Assembly (NCBI RefSeq): GCF_040954645.1
Contig: NC_092806.1
Coordinates: 134,988,976 to 135,052,975, forward strand
DNA from: Diabrotica undecimpunctata
Lineage: Eukaryota; Arthropoda; Insecta; Coleoptera; Chrysomelidae
Length of the DNA: 64,000 nt
Direction of reading: 5' to 3'
The notes beneath the pieces were generated by a model. It searched no databases and had not been told where the DNA came from. It worked only from the letters and a program-made list of their open reading frames with translations. A program made the translations under genes and the position numbers. The stretch's first letter is position 1. Each line of letters opens with the position of its first letter. This document shows positions 52,546 through 62,369 of the stretch, piece by piece.

Positions 52546-52660
52546 ACTCTACAGAAAATAAGCACATGAGTGTTCCTTACAAAACACAATAATGACAAAA
52601 ATCAACGTCTGAAAAATAAAATCAATTACAATAACCACTCTTCCAACACAGACAGAGGAA
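52546..52660 (+). pseudogene. Mariner-like transposase, 3' continuation
   Basis: Immediately after the duplicated TACCGTACGGT the frame continues RYYSTENKHMSVPYKTQ, which follows N-x-x-V-R-Y-W-S-x-x-N-P in this transposase group. It soon degrades, and no DDE catalytic block after it is recognisable. Confidence 0.55.
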
Positions 52661-52689
52661 CAAACAATATTTTTCAGCGATTACGAAAT

Positions 52690-53090
52690 AATAATAATGC
52701 ATATTCTTGCTGTACATTGCATATCAGATGTGAAGCCTAATATCAAAAAGACCAAGTCTCAAGCTATAGGTGACGAGTAGTAATAGTAATAAGAGTAATA
52801 ATAGTGATAATAATAATAAGAGTAAATACCTATTATTCTTTCTACCACTGGAGTCATCCCGAAGAGCCTCCTAGAAAACATAAAAAAGCTGGGTCTAAAT
52901 GAACATCTATTTAAGATAATACAGAAAGCTGTGTTACTTTCGACGTCTAGATGCGAAAATTTTTGGGAGATACACCGACATACCAAGTCACCTAGGACTC
53001 GATAACATGGAAAGAGTCCCACCAGAGCTCAATCCTTTTGATACCGTAGGTATCTGGGATGAGTGAATTTTCCCCTTAGAGGGAGTGTGA
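52690..53090 (+). pseudogene. Non-LTR retroelement C-terminal relic
   Basis: The plus strand reads IPIISTTGVIPKSLLENIKK (approximately, from about 52830), LGLNEHLFKIIQKAVLLS, followed by a degraded R-x-F-L-G/E end. A P-I/V-V/I-I-S-T/A-T-G-x-I/V-P-x-x-L block followed by a Q-K-A-x-L-L helix is found near the C-terminus of several insect non-LTR ORFs; I am not sure of the clade. The (TAA/TAG)n-rich stretch 52775..52825 precedes it. Confidence 0.45.
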
Positions 53091-53307
53091 GCCGTATGGC
53101 TAAATCTGGATAAGAGTAATATAAACAAATTTTGACTTGCGCATAGAGCAGTTTTGTGTTGTGGCGTATAGCAAAATAAATATTGTAAAAGTTGCTTTAG
53201 GGAATTAACAAAATATTAATAGAGTTTTTTTAAGACAAAACAAATGGACTTTTACAATCGTTTCGTATAGTTTGATATTATTTTGTATATTTATTTTTTT
53301 TTTGCAG

Positions 53308-53598
53308 TGGTTGCCAAGCAGCGTTTCCTGGGATGAAGTTAATAGTTGTTACGAAGGCGAACGTGGAACTGAACTTTTATTATCATACGAGGATAGACAA
53401 TCAAAGCTTGATCCCAAATTACCTTGGGTACCAAACATAAGATTTAATGGTGTCTATGATTCAGATATCGAAGAACAGGCTTGGTTTAATCTTTTACCTA
53501 CTGTTTGCGGCTTACTAAAAGAAAATAAACCAGATATTTGTAATGATCAAGTTAAACATTTTCATCCCAAAATGATTAAGAATATTAAAAAATGTTAA
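53308..53598 (+). CDS. GILT-like gene 1, terminal exon 4
   Basis: The exon begins after TTTTTTTTGCAG (53307) and encodes 96 aa plus a stop: WLPSSVSWDEVNSCYEGERG, TELLLSYEDRQSKLDPKLPW, VPNIRFNGVYDSDIEEQAWF, then NLLPTVCGLLKENKPDICND. The W-x-x-V/I-x-x-C, G-x-x-L-L, L-x-P-x-L-x-W-V-P-x-I-x-x-N-G-V-Y order matches the C-terminal half of GILT proteins. The cis-Pro loop P-W-V-P-N-I is expected to sit by the CXXC motif. The full protein is 230 aa, the usual length of insect GILT-like proteins. It ends in lysines (KMIKNIKKC). Confidence 0.9.
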   Translation, partial: WLPSSVSWDEVNSCYEGERGTELLLSYEDRQSKLDPKLPWVPNIRFNGVYDSDIEEQAWFNLLPTVCGLLKENKPDICNDQVKHFHPKMIKNIKKC

Positions 53599-53618
53599 TG
53601 AAATATTTCTTCCGCATA

Positions 53619-53624
53619 AATAAA
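53619..53624 (+). terminator. Polyadenylation signal of GILT-like gene 1
   Basis: AATAAA 21 bp after the stop codon, with a further AAATAAATAA cluster at about 53641..53651. Cleavage would give a very short 3' UTR. Confidence 0.6.
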
Positions 53625-53659
53625 TTTGTTCACAATATGTAAATAAATAATATTTATAA

Positions 53660-54420
53660 AAGGACTATTTTCTTTTTGTATACTTATTAAGGTTTTTCCT
53701 TGATTTTTACATTTTAGCCCGGTCAAAGAAGTGATATTGTGAAAAATTCTGTCTTTGCGGTTTAAACATTGAAAAAATGTTATATTTAACAAACAAATAA
53801 CTTCTTTACATGCAATTAAAATTCATTATGCATAACTAAATCAAAATCTAAATTATACTTGTATATGAGTTATTGTTTTTTTCAAGCGAAGCTTTTGTAC
53901 TGGTGTTTTATTACTTTTTCTCCATGGTAAAACGCTACGGAAAACGTCACGAAAGAATAATTTGGTAGATTTGACTGAAGAATATTTTACCACCTTGCTA
54001 GTACATACTCACAAGTTTAGATGGCTATATCAAGCTGAGTATACAGCTGGTTCCTAAAAAAACTGATATAGTGAAGTCGTTTTACCCTGTCGTATTTCGG
54101 ATTAACGCCCGAAAAATAATTTATGACTCTAGTTACAGCCACTCTGTTATGCTTTCCCTTTTCTACCTGCTTTGTGGTACCGAACCTCCTACTGGTCGGC
54201 TGTAGTACTTGAGTATAAATCAGCGCTACCAAAACAATTTTTTTATAAATCGTGAAAAAAAGCAAATTAAATGCTTTGTGATGATAATTTATTGAAAAAA
54301 CTTTTATAATTTTATTTCAAATAAAATTGTCTCGAGGAGTGCATCCATTCCTTGCGGTCGCATAACTGGATAATTTTAGTTGTTATATTTGCAAAAATAG
54401 TAAACAGTCTGCTGAGTCGA
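53660..54420. other. Intergenic AT-rich stretch
   Basis: I see no gene here. Parts at 54080..54220 are moderately GC-rich (TACAGCCACTCTGTTATGCT, ACCGAACCTCCTACTGGTCG) without a recognisable product and could belong to the transposon that starts at about 54430. Confidence 0.4.
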
Positions 54421-54429
54421 GGCTTTCCA

Positions 54430-54551
54430 TTGACCGGACTCATCGGCCAATGACCGACGCGCCCTGCCACCGAGGCCCCGCCCCCTCGTGTATATATTCA
54501 GAAAGCTCCGAAAAATTAGTATTCAACGATCGCCGGTTTTCAATAGTGACA
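54430..54551 (+). promoter_or_regulatory. Transposase promoter
   Basis: A GC-rich patch (CACCGAGGCCCCGCCCCCTC, GC-box like) is followed by TATATAT at about 54490..54496, then a TTAGTATTCAACG initiator-like string about 25 bp later, and the ATG at 54552. Spacing fits a TATA/initiator core promoter driving the DDE transposase. Confidence 0.5.
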
Positions 54552-55809
54552 ATGGATAACGTACCTACAAGAAAACGATAGAACACCTAAATATAAGTTT
54601 TTATCTCCAAGTGAGCGTCGAATTGTGTTGAAAGTGGAAAATTATTTTACTTTAGAAAAAATCAACATGGAGGAGGAATTAATTAAGGAAAATAAAAGGA
54701 TTCGTTTGCATCCGAAAACCCTCGACTTGCCACAAGGTATTCAAATCTCAATCGGAAATATCATTTATGACATGTACAAAGCAAAAGAACATGCTACAAG
54801 AAAGACACTTATTCAAAAAATAAAGGACAGAGAACTTTGTGATATGGGTTTGACCAGTTTATCAAAAGTATTAAAAGCTATGGGTTTTAGATACAAAAAA
54901 AACAATAATCGTAAAGTGTTGTGCGAGCTGTCCAATGTTGTTGGAAAAAAGTGGAAATTTATAAGAAACTATTTAAAAAAACAAGAATTCCGAATTTGCC
55001 AGACAATTTGTGTTTCTTGACGAAACATGGATTTTTGCGAAAGGAAATAATACCAAATCATCCTGGGAAGATGATTCTACCAAATGCTATTCGAGTACTA
55101 GTGCGAGTAATGGCAAAAGATATATTATATTGCATGCAGGAAATACGGAAGGTTTTATACCCAATGCTAGTCTTATATTTTCTTCGACAAAAAAACTGAT
55201 GATTACCACGGAAATATGAACGCCGATATTTTTGAACATTGGATTGAGAAAAAATTATTAAAAAATCTGGAAAATCCGTCATTAATAGTCTTAGACAATG
55301 CTTCGTATCACACCAGAGAGGAGGAAAAGTTTCCCACAAGCAGCTGGAAAAAAGAAGACTTAAGAAAGTGGCTGTCGGAGAAAAATATAGAACACGAACA
55401 TCTTGTTTTAAAAGCTGAATTATTAAATAAGTGCAAAGAACACATTACTGAGAAAAAATTTATCGTTGACCAAGTGGCACTAAAATATGGTCATGAGGTC
55501 CTAAGACTACCACCATATCACTGCCAGTACAATCCAATTGAATTGGTGTGGGGCATCACTAAAAACTTCTATGATAAACATGCATGTAAGACCACCGACG
55601 AAGCCAGCGTTTTACAACCCTGGCAAGATGCACTAAACCAAGTCAATGAGGAACAATGGCGGAAATGTATTGAGCATACTGAAAAAAAAATTTTAGAGTC
55701 ATATGAAATAGAACAAGTTATTGATGAAGTAAGACCTTTAATTATTCGTAATGATGAAGATTCAGATGGATCGAATAGCGAGTCAGATAGTGATGATACC
55801 TGTCCATAG
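54552..55809 (+). pseudogene. DDE transposase with an unusually long D-to-E spacing
   Basis: The ATG at 54552 reads MDNVPTRKR, then a frameshift to PKYKFLSPSERRIVLKVENY (helix-turn-helix region) and RKTLIQKIKDRELCDMGLTS, SLSKVLKAMGFRYKK. Frameshifts at about 55005 and 55195 separate VFLDETWIFAKGNNTKSS (first Asp), GNTEGFIPNASLIFSS and NPSLIVLDNASYHTREEEKF (second Asp), which continues to RLPPYHCQYNPIELVWGITK (Glu). By hand count there are 81 residues between the second D and the E, against 34-41 in ordinary Tc1/mariner enzymes; the extra segment holds a basic helical insert (EDLRKWLSEKNIE...). The C-terminus is acidic (DEDSDGSNSESDSDD). With three frameshifts it is inactive, but otherwise well conserved. 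Confidence 0.8.
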
Positions 55810-55849
55810 ATTAAGACGTAGATAGAAAAATTAACATAAAAGGGTACCA

Positions 55850-56330
55850 ACCACCAAAAAAAAATAAAACAAAAACCGCATGCAGGAGAGAGCCGGAGGC
55901 ACGCTGCACGACGCTCTTGAATGCAAGCGCCAAAAAAATTAGATTAGCAAGTAAGGTAGATTAAGGACATGACTGGGTATTAGACGACGGATGAAAGGAT
56001 TCGATGCTTGCTCGCTCTCGACTGCACTTGGTGCAGAAAAGGGAAAGCAAGTATCGGCACACACAACCATCATTAGATCGCCGAACAATTGCTTTGACCG
56101 GTAGTGATAAAGCCAAATGGGCTAACCTACCACTTAAATGTAAATACACGGAAATCTCCCATTGCCTGACGGGGGATACCGCGAAATAGTCGAGACCTGG
56201 CTCCAAAGACCAGGGGGCGGAGGAAAGCCGGGGCTGGTTGTACCGCAGGAGGACAACCTACCTCGGTGGGTTTGGGAGGGTGTGTGTGTGTGGGAAGTAG
56301 GAATAAGTTTTTGTTTTATATAGATATATA
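55850..56330. other. GC-rich segment of unknown origin
   Basis: A GC-richer block (about 55990..56290) holds a 61-codon plus-strand frame, MLARSRLHLVQKRESKYRHT onward, ending at 56189, and then GGGGGCGGAGGAAAGCCGGG and a short (GT)n. I do not recognise the product; sharp compositional edges suggest transposon DNA, perhaps part of a LINE. Confidence 0.35.
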
Positions 56331-56387
56331 TTTTTATAGATATATTTATAAAATATATAAAAATAAAAATATAATACAAAATTTTGA

Positions 56388-56825
56388 ACACCCAGTATTA
56401 ACATTGGCAAATTTTTTTATGCTTAAATAAAAATAGAGTTTAGTACACGCTGAAAAAGAATTTCTGTTTTTTCAGCATAAATATTAACCACAATATTAAT
56501 TTTTCAAGTTGCATGTGTAATATGAAAAATTTTTCAAAAACTTTAAATATCTCAAAAACGGCTATTTTTTCGAGAGTGGTATCCCAATAAAAATCGATCC
56601 AGAATTTTACTTAAATTTTAAAAAAATAACAAAAAGCACAGTTTGTATTTAAAATAAAAAACTTAATGGCGACTTCCGGTACAACCGGAAGTGCTAGAAG
56701 AATGCAAATATTTAAAAAATGAAGAATGCTTTTCATAACCCATTATTCTAAGTTTGCAGAAACCAGTGACGACAGAACTTTGAAAACTTTTAACCAACAT
56801 GTTGCGTGAATGACCCTGTATATTT
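56388..56825. mobile_element. Small palindromic MITE-like element
   Basis: The stretch begins ACACCCAG-TATTAAC and ends ATGACCCTGTATA, similar to the CACCCTGTATA ends of other small elements here, though the left end is inexact. It contains a perfect 9-bp hairpin (ACTTCCGGT/ACCGGAAGT). It has no coding capacity. Confidence 0.45.
56672..56692. repeat. Perfect 9-bp hairpin with ACA loop
   Basis: ACTTCCGGT (56672..56680), ACA, ACCGGAAGT (56684..56692). The CCGGAAGT half is also an ETS-type consensus, probably by chance. Confidence 0.8.
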
Positions 56826-57189
56826 CATACTCAATGTTTATCAATTTACATTATGATATTTAATTATTATAAAACATAATACATAAAACATAAGTTATTT
56901 TATTAAAAAAATCCCTAATGTCGTATTATCAAATTAAGAAAACCGTACATTTTTAATTTGAGAACCGCTGACTACCTGAGGCAAATCTGAACAGACACTT
57001 TTATTACTTATGCGATAGGCTAAAACGATCCTACTTTATACGACTCTTAGTAAGATTTGATCATTTTGAGCAGTGTGTTTGATTGGTCTGACATTATATT
57101 ATATTTATTCTGACAGACAAAGAATAAAATAAACAAATAAACAGCAAACAATTGATTACATATGTAATAATTGTAATAATTATTAAGGT

Positions 57190-57702
57190 CTAAATTTATA
57201 AAAAGTACAAAACCATTTAGATCAATTACAAAACTGGCTTAAGCGATGGAAGATCAGTGTTAATGCTAGCAAATCAGTACAAATTACTTTTACAACAAGA
57301 AAATCTACATGTCCACAAGTTTATCCATTCCTATAAAACCAGTTGTCAAATACTTGGGATTGCACCTGGAACAACTTACATGGACAACGCACATTAAAAC
57401 TAAACGGAAACAACTAGATCTTAAACTAAAAAATATGAACTGGCTATTTAACAAAAGGTCTCGGTTATCTCTTGAAAATAAACTGCTTCTGTACAAAGCT
57501 ATACTTATACCAGATTGGGCATATGGAATAGAACTATGGGGCTGTAGTAAACCTTCAAATACGAAGATACTTCAAACATTCCAATCCAAAATACTCTGTA
57601 TGATAAGTAAAGCTCCATGGTATGTATCTAACCAAACACTTCACAATGATCTGGACATCCCATTACTTAAGGACATAATAAAGAATCACTCAATAAAAAA
57701 AC
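57190..57702 (+). pseudogene. Jockey-type LINE RT thumb fragment
   Basis: The plus strand reads LQNHLNQLQNWLKRWKISVN-type sequence (57195..57290, one frameshift), then KPVVKYLGLHLEQLTWTTHI, LKLKNMNWLFNKRSRLSLEN, KLLLYKAILIPDWAYGIELW and GCSKPSNTKILQTFQSKILC, NDLDIPLLKDIIKN. V-K-Y-L-G-L/V-x-L-D, N-K-x-x-L-Y-K-A-x-L-x-P-x-x-x-Y-G and G-x-A-x-x-S are the thumb of Jockey elements. It is cut at about 57703 by the TATACTTC-ended repeat copy B. Confidence 0.85.
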
Positions 57703-58760
57703 GGATGTGGCAGTCCAGTGGGACTGCTGGTAGAAGTTATACTTCTATACACGCGTTCGCCGTTAAAAATTTATATAGGAGTCAATCTGCACAATCGTTA
57801 CATATGTAATGCTATAGGTAAGAGAGAGCAGAAAGAGAAAGATAATTGGTTATATAAGTATATGGTGCATCGTTTGCTGTATATAAACATTTGACCTGTA
57901 ATAGGAGTATAGTGAATGAAGGATTGTATCAATATTTTAATGAAAATATATATTTTTATTTTTATATATGTATAAAAGGATTTGAATGCAAAGAAAAAAT
58001 TTTACACATACTATGCAGTAAAATTCATTGTTTATTTTGTTATTAATATAAAAATTACAATACAATAAATACACTGCAACATAATTCAATATAATAATAC
58101 AATATAAATTAAAATGTAATATTCATAAATATTTAAAACTGCCAATATACGTTTAACTTACTTTACCAAGATAAAAATAAAAAACCAACAACTCGGATTA
58201 TGTCGTAAATTTTCATTTTATTTTAAAATTTATGTTTTTTGCGTATATTACATATATTTAATAAGATTAACGTGAGGTTTTTAAATGTTTCAAAAATAAA
58301 AAAGGAAATTCATAATTGGGTTTCGAACTCACAACCATCAGCGTATGAACCAAACACGTAAAGGATTTCCAATTAGACATGACACTAACGGATTTCAAAA
58401 TTGACAGTTCTCGGTAAAACAGTGATTATTTTGAAATACAAAAGCCTAAAATAATTATAAACGTTTAATTTTAAATAATACAAAACATATCACATAAATA
58501 ATAATATTAATACATATTATATTATATATAATATTATATATATATATATATACAATATTATATATATATAATATAATATTAAATATATATACAAAAGGAA
58601 CATTTTTATTCTCGAGAGGGGAAGAGAGAGAAAATATATCTTCTGTCTCTCTCTTACTCATTATCTTACATATGTAATGGTTTCACAGATTCACTCTCAT
58701 GCAAATTTCCAACGCCGACCGTGCGTATAGAAGTATAACTTCAAAAATAAAAATCGCACC
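57703..58760. mobile_element. TATACTTC-ended repeat, complete copy B
   Basis: About 1.05 kb. It shares GGCAGTCCAGTGGGACTGC (a small hairpin) and GAAGTTATACTTCTATAC (57734) at the left, and ends GTATAGAAGTATAACTTC at 58742, so the ends carry an 18-bp inverted repeat. It contains a (TA)n tract at 58504..58593 and the AGAGAGAAAATATATCTTCT tract. There are no ORFs. It interrupts the Jockey fragment at 57702. Confidence 0.7.
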
Positions 58761-58870
58761 ACTGATCACAACAACGAACTGATAAATAATTTATTCGCTC
58801 AACCACTTGCCGAAAGAAGATTGAAGAGGGTATGGCCAGAAGGCCTACCGCAATAATACTTAGAGAACGA

Positions 58871-59091
58871 GGTTTAAATCTTTGTATCTAGGGATTTTTA
58901 AAAAACCCTTAAAAGGGCTACATAAAAAAAACAAACGTTTTCGAAATAATAATTCCATCATCAGGTTAAAAAGCAGGTTAACATGCCTGAGCCACCAAAA
59001 TATTAGGTACAACCCTTTACAAAAAAATTTAAGTTACCAAAAAATGTACATGTTGTTGTTTAAAAGTGATTGATGTTTAATATTTTATTAG
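58871..59091 (-). repeat. Foldback element, left arm with hammerhead-like motif
   Basis: The reverse complement of this arm matches 59826..60041. On the minus strand it contains CCTGATGATGGAATTATT followed by ATTTCGAAAACG: the conserved CTGATGA and GAAA boxes with a short stem II between them (one G-U pair relative to the right arm). It also contains the CCCTTTTAAGGG palindrome. Confidence 0.75.
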
Positions 59092-59825
59092 TGTTTTGTA
59101 TAAAACTTAATGAGGTCGCTGGTTAAATGATATGCGATAAATAATAATAACGAAAAAATGCAATAATTTGTTTGTAAGTAAATTAGCGAAAAATAGCAAA
59201 TGTTCGTAAATGGATATGTAAAATAAAATGCAATTCAAATAACAATTGGCAGATTTAATATCTTATTGTCAATTCTATATGAGATTCACTTACCTTTTGT
59301 CTGTGGTTGAGCCTCGCTCGGAGTCTAAGGTCTAAGGGTAAAAATGGGATGCACACCCGATGCTGGTTTGCTTGCTTGTGTTCTTGACGAGAGGTTGGTG
59401 TAGAGTGGCCGATCATACGAAACAAAATATGTATGTACGCGAATCCATTGGGGTGGTTCTTCTGTTCTTAGGACCTCCGTGAATAGCCGTAAATTAAGCT
59501 TAAAGTGGCATTTTAAACTTTCTACACAAAGAATGGGTACGTTTCCTTAAGGACTCTGAAGTGTTTGGGTTGATAAATGTTTCCCAAAAACATGTTGTTT
59601 TCAGACAAGTGAATTCTCAGAACTTGACAATAATTAATCAGCCAATTTGAGTTCGAGAATTTAAAAGATGAACTAAAGCCATATTATACTTAGCTAATAT
59701 ACTATGATTAAATAAAAGATTTAAAACTAAATAAGGTCATATTCTGAATATTAAAAATAAAATATTTAAATGAGTCTTAACACTTTTCCAAACAATTAGA
59801 TTTAATCAAATAAATTAGATCAAAT
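59092..59825. other. Central region of the foldback element
   Basis: About 730 bp with no long ORF. A GC-richer part at 59300..59500 includes, on the minus strand, CAACCACAGACAAAAG followed by GTAAGTGAATC, a good splice-donor match, which would fit a spliced transcript running from the right arm leftward; this is inference only. Confidence 0.4.
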
Positions 59826-60041
59826 CTAATAAAATATTAAACATCACTTAAATAACAACATGTACATTTTTTTTTAACTTAAATTTTTTTGTAAAGGGTT
59901 GTACCCCAATATTTTGGTGGCTCAGGCATGTTAACCTGCTTTTTAACCTGATGATGGAATTATTATTCCGAAAACGTTTGTGTTTTTTGATGTAGCCCTT
60001 TTAAGGGTTTTTTAAATATACCTACATACAAAGATTTAAAC
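59826..60041 (+). repeat. Foldback element, right arm with hammerhead-like motif
   Basis: The right arm holds, on the plus strand at 59948..59976, CTGATGA, then GGAAT-TATT-ATTCC (5-bp stem, 4-base loop), then GAAAAC. CTGATGA plus a short stem plus GAAA is the catalytic core of a hammerhead ribozyme, as known in Penelope-like retroelements. An extra U between CTGATGA and the stem departs from the textbook fold. Stem III could be AAC/GTT around GTTTGT. Cleavage has not been shown. Confidence 0.7.
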
Positions 60042-60189
60042 TTTTTTTTGTGATACATGGTATACAGCCAGCTGCAGGAATTTATTTTCCTTGTGGACTT
60101 AGAGAACCGTCACTGGACAGTACCTAACTCACGTTAATTTATTTACAGACTATTTACTTATTACTCTGTGTGTAGAGTAGATTGTAAAC

Positions 60190-60385
60190 ATGAAAGTCAT
60201 CATGCAGGGTAGAGTTGATGGCAAAAAGGGAGTAGGTAGAAAGAGGAAGTCATGGCTACGAAATATTCGAGACTGGACAAACATGACTGTAGACGAATTA
60301 TTCCACGTTGCAAAAGACAGAGAAACATTTATAAATGTGGTCGCCAACCTTAGTTAATGGGGACGGCATAAGAAGAAGAAGATGC
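60190..60385 (+). mobile_element. RTE-type LINE 3' tail
   Basis: Plus strand: MKVIMQGRVDGKKGVGRKRK, SWLRNIRDWTNMTVDELFHV, DRETFINVVANLS, stop, then AAGAAG. These are the last 55 codons of an RTE-like element. Confidence 0.8.
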
Positions 60386-60499
60386 ATTGTAGTAATAAAA
60401 AAAGGTCTAAATTTTGATATTATTTTGAATTCCTGCATTTTATAAAGTGTATATAAATGATAGTTTTTACATAAAATAGGGTTGTTATTATTTTTATTA

Positions 60500-60712
60500 T
60501 TGTTAAAGAATAAAACAAACGACTTAAGTCAACAATATATTAAAGCAAGAATTGTAACCAAATTTAAAGATAAATGGGCACTATCAGAGGCAGCAAAACA
60601 TTTTAACATAAGCAGAACCACAGTTTTTCTATTATTAAAAAATGGACGGAACAAGAACCTTTCGAAAGAAAGCGGGGGTCTGGAAGACCAAAACTATACT
60701 AAATTTAGGTAT
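60500..60712 (+). pseudogene. Tc1-like transposase N-terminal fragment
   Basis: The plus strand reads DLSQQYIKARIVTKFKDKWA, LSEAAKHFNISRTTVFLLLK and, with a frameshift, KRGSGRPKL. This is a paired-type helix-turn-helix with the GRPK hook of a Tc1 transposase. It matches the N-terminus of the minus-strand copy that follows (ELNARIVTKLEDSWSLSAVA), so the two copies are joined tail against tail near 60712. Confidence 0.7.
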
Positions 60713-61757
60713 GTAAAAAAAATTAATATTTTGTAATCTCCATCAGCATTGATAACAGCTTGTAGTCTTCGATCCATCTGCGTGAAAGGAACTATGAAAT
60801 TGTCTTCATCAGAGAGCTCTTCCCAAACATGCTGTATACCGTGACACAGTTCCGCCGATAAAACCGTTTTATAATAACCCCCATACATTCTCGATTGGAT
60901 TTAAATCTGGACTGTAGCTGGGCCATGGTAAGGTTTCGATGTTATTGTTCTGAAGCCACTGGTTTATTATATTTGCAGTGTGAACAGGACAATTATCTTG
61001 TTGGAGAATAAAATTATTTTCTGGATACAACTCTTCTACGCTGGGAAACATGATGTTTTCTAGAATATTCAGATAAGTTTGCCCAACAAACCTGCCATCA
61101 ATACTCCATACCATTCCCATTCCTCTAAATGAAATCCATTCCCATACATTGGCGCTAAAATGACCAGCTGCTCGATATCTATCAACATATAGAGAAATAA
61201 ATATATTATTATCTGGTCTATACACCCCAATTTTGCCCTTTTTAGAAGATTGAAAAATTTTCTCATCTGTAGATATTACCCTGTCCCAAAAATCTTGATT
61301 TTGTACCTGATGGTTTAAAGCAAATATAAGTCTTGATTGCTTCTATTTAGGTGTAAGAGTTTGTTTTTTTGCTGCAGTTCGGTACTTAAGACCCGATGCT
61401 TTAATTCTGCGCCAAGTTGTTGTCTTTCTTTCCGGAAACTGTGACATAATTCTTGCAGTTTTCGCATCTTCAAAAGGATTCTCTTTTAATCTCTTCAAAA
61501 GCGCACGATCTTCATGAGTGGTAGATATTTTTTGTCTTCCAGAACCTTGCTTTCTTTCGAGAGTTTCTTGTTCTCTCTATCTTTTATTAATATTAAAAAC
61601 TGTTATTCTGCTTAGGTTAAAATGGTTCGCTACGGCAGATAGTGACCAACTATCTTCTAATTTCGTTACAATTCTTGCATTTAGTTCTTTGCTAGCATGT
61701 GGAGCATTGGAGCCATTTTTTCAGGTTGAACAGAATAAGTTATCTGACAAATTTTAA
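60713..61757 (-). pseudogene. Tc1-like transposase (DD34E), nearly full length
   Basis: Minus strand from about 61750: ELNARIVTKLEDSWSLSAVA, NHFNLSRITVFNINK, GSGRQKISTTHEDRALLKRL (GRxK hook), KTARIMSQFPERKTTTWRRI, then RVISTDEKIFQSSKKGK (first Asp), SANVWEWISFRGMGMVW and FILQQDNCPVHTANIINQWL, PWPSYSPDLNPIENVWGLL. Between the second D (QDNCPVH) and the E (NPIEN) there are 34 residues, the Tc1 DD34E signature. Only a few stops or frameshifts are present (about 61345, 61575), and a stop follows VWGLL at 60869. Confidence 0.85.
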
Positions 61758-61861
61758 GATTTGGCAGTGACAGTGACGGTATGTAAATAATAAGTATTTA
61801 TCCTTCAAAATACACTGCTCAATTTTCTACAAAATACGCTTTAAGAGTCGTATCCTCCTTG

Positions 61862-62236
61862 ACAGAGGCAAATTAATACTGATACCATCAGTTTTATTTT
61901 TATGATAATAATAATTTTACTCTAAGATAAAAACATATTCAAGTGTAAATCTTTAAAATAAATTAAATGTTGATCCTCCACTATAACTATACAATGTGTT
62001 CAGTATTATCTCAAAAGATTAAAATCACATTGAAGAAGATTTCGTTGAAATTTGAATATCCGCGTTGTCATTCGTCTGAAATGTACTTAGTGTTTGTGAG
62101 TCCTATTATCTTGGAGATTAGATTCTGATCAGTATAATATACATCTAATACTAGGAAGTAACGGCATAATATACTATAAAAACGAGTCTTCCTATATACT
62201 CTAAAAAGAAGGAAAATGTTTAAAATCTTAACCAAG
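61862..62236 (+). promoter_or_regulatory. Promoter of GILT-like gene 2
   Basis: TATAAAAA at 62175..62182 lies 55 bp before the ATG. Upstream blocks match gene 1: ACTGATACCATCAGTTTTAT, GTTGATCCTCCAC, TTCAGTATTATCTCAAAAGA, TTTGAATATC. The region downstream of the TATA box is longer than in gene 1 by about 20 bp. The two promoters thus derive from one ancestor. Confidence 0.6.
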
Positions 62237-62299
62237 ATGTTTCTATCAAAACTGATACTGTTCTTGGCAGCCACAATGTGCGTGTTATCCAGCGTACAG
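62237..62299 (+). CDS. GILT-like gene 2, exon 1 (signal peptide)
   Basis: ATG at 62237, 21 codons MFLSKLILFLAATMCVLSSV and Q, then a GTAAAAT donor at 62300, phase 0. It is identical in length and 16 of 21 residues to exon 1 of gene 1, and shares its splice site sequence. The remaining exons should lie beyond the window; intron 1 is already over 1.7 kb and filled with repeats. It is a tandem duplicate in the same orientation, 21.1 kb from the first. Confidence 0.75.
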
Positions 62300-62369
62300 G
62301 TAAAATGAAGATTGGAAGATTGGAAACACCTCTATAAAATTTGAAGTTGGTAACCGATTTTAAAGGAAA

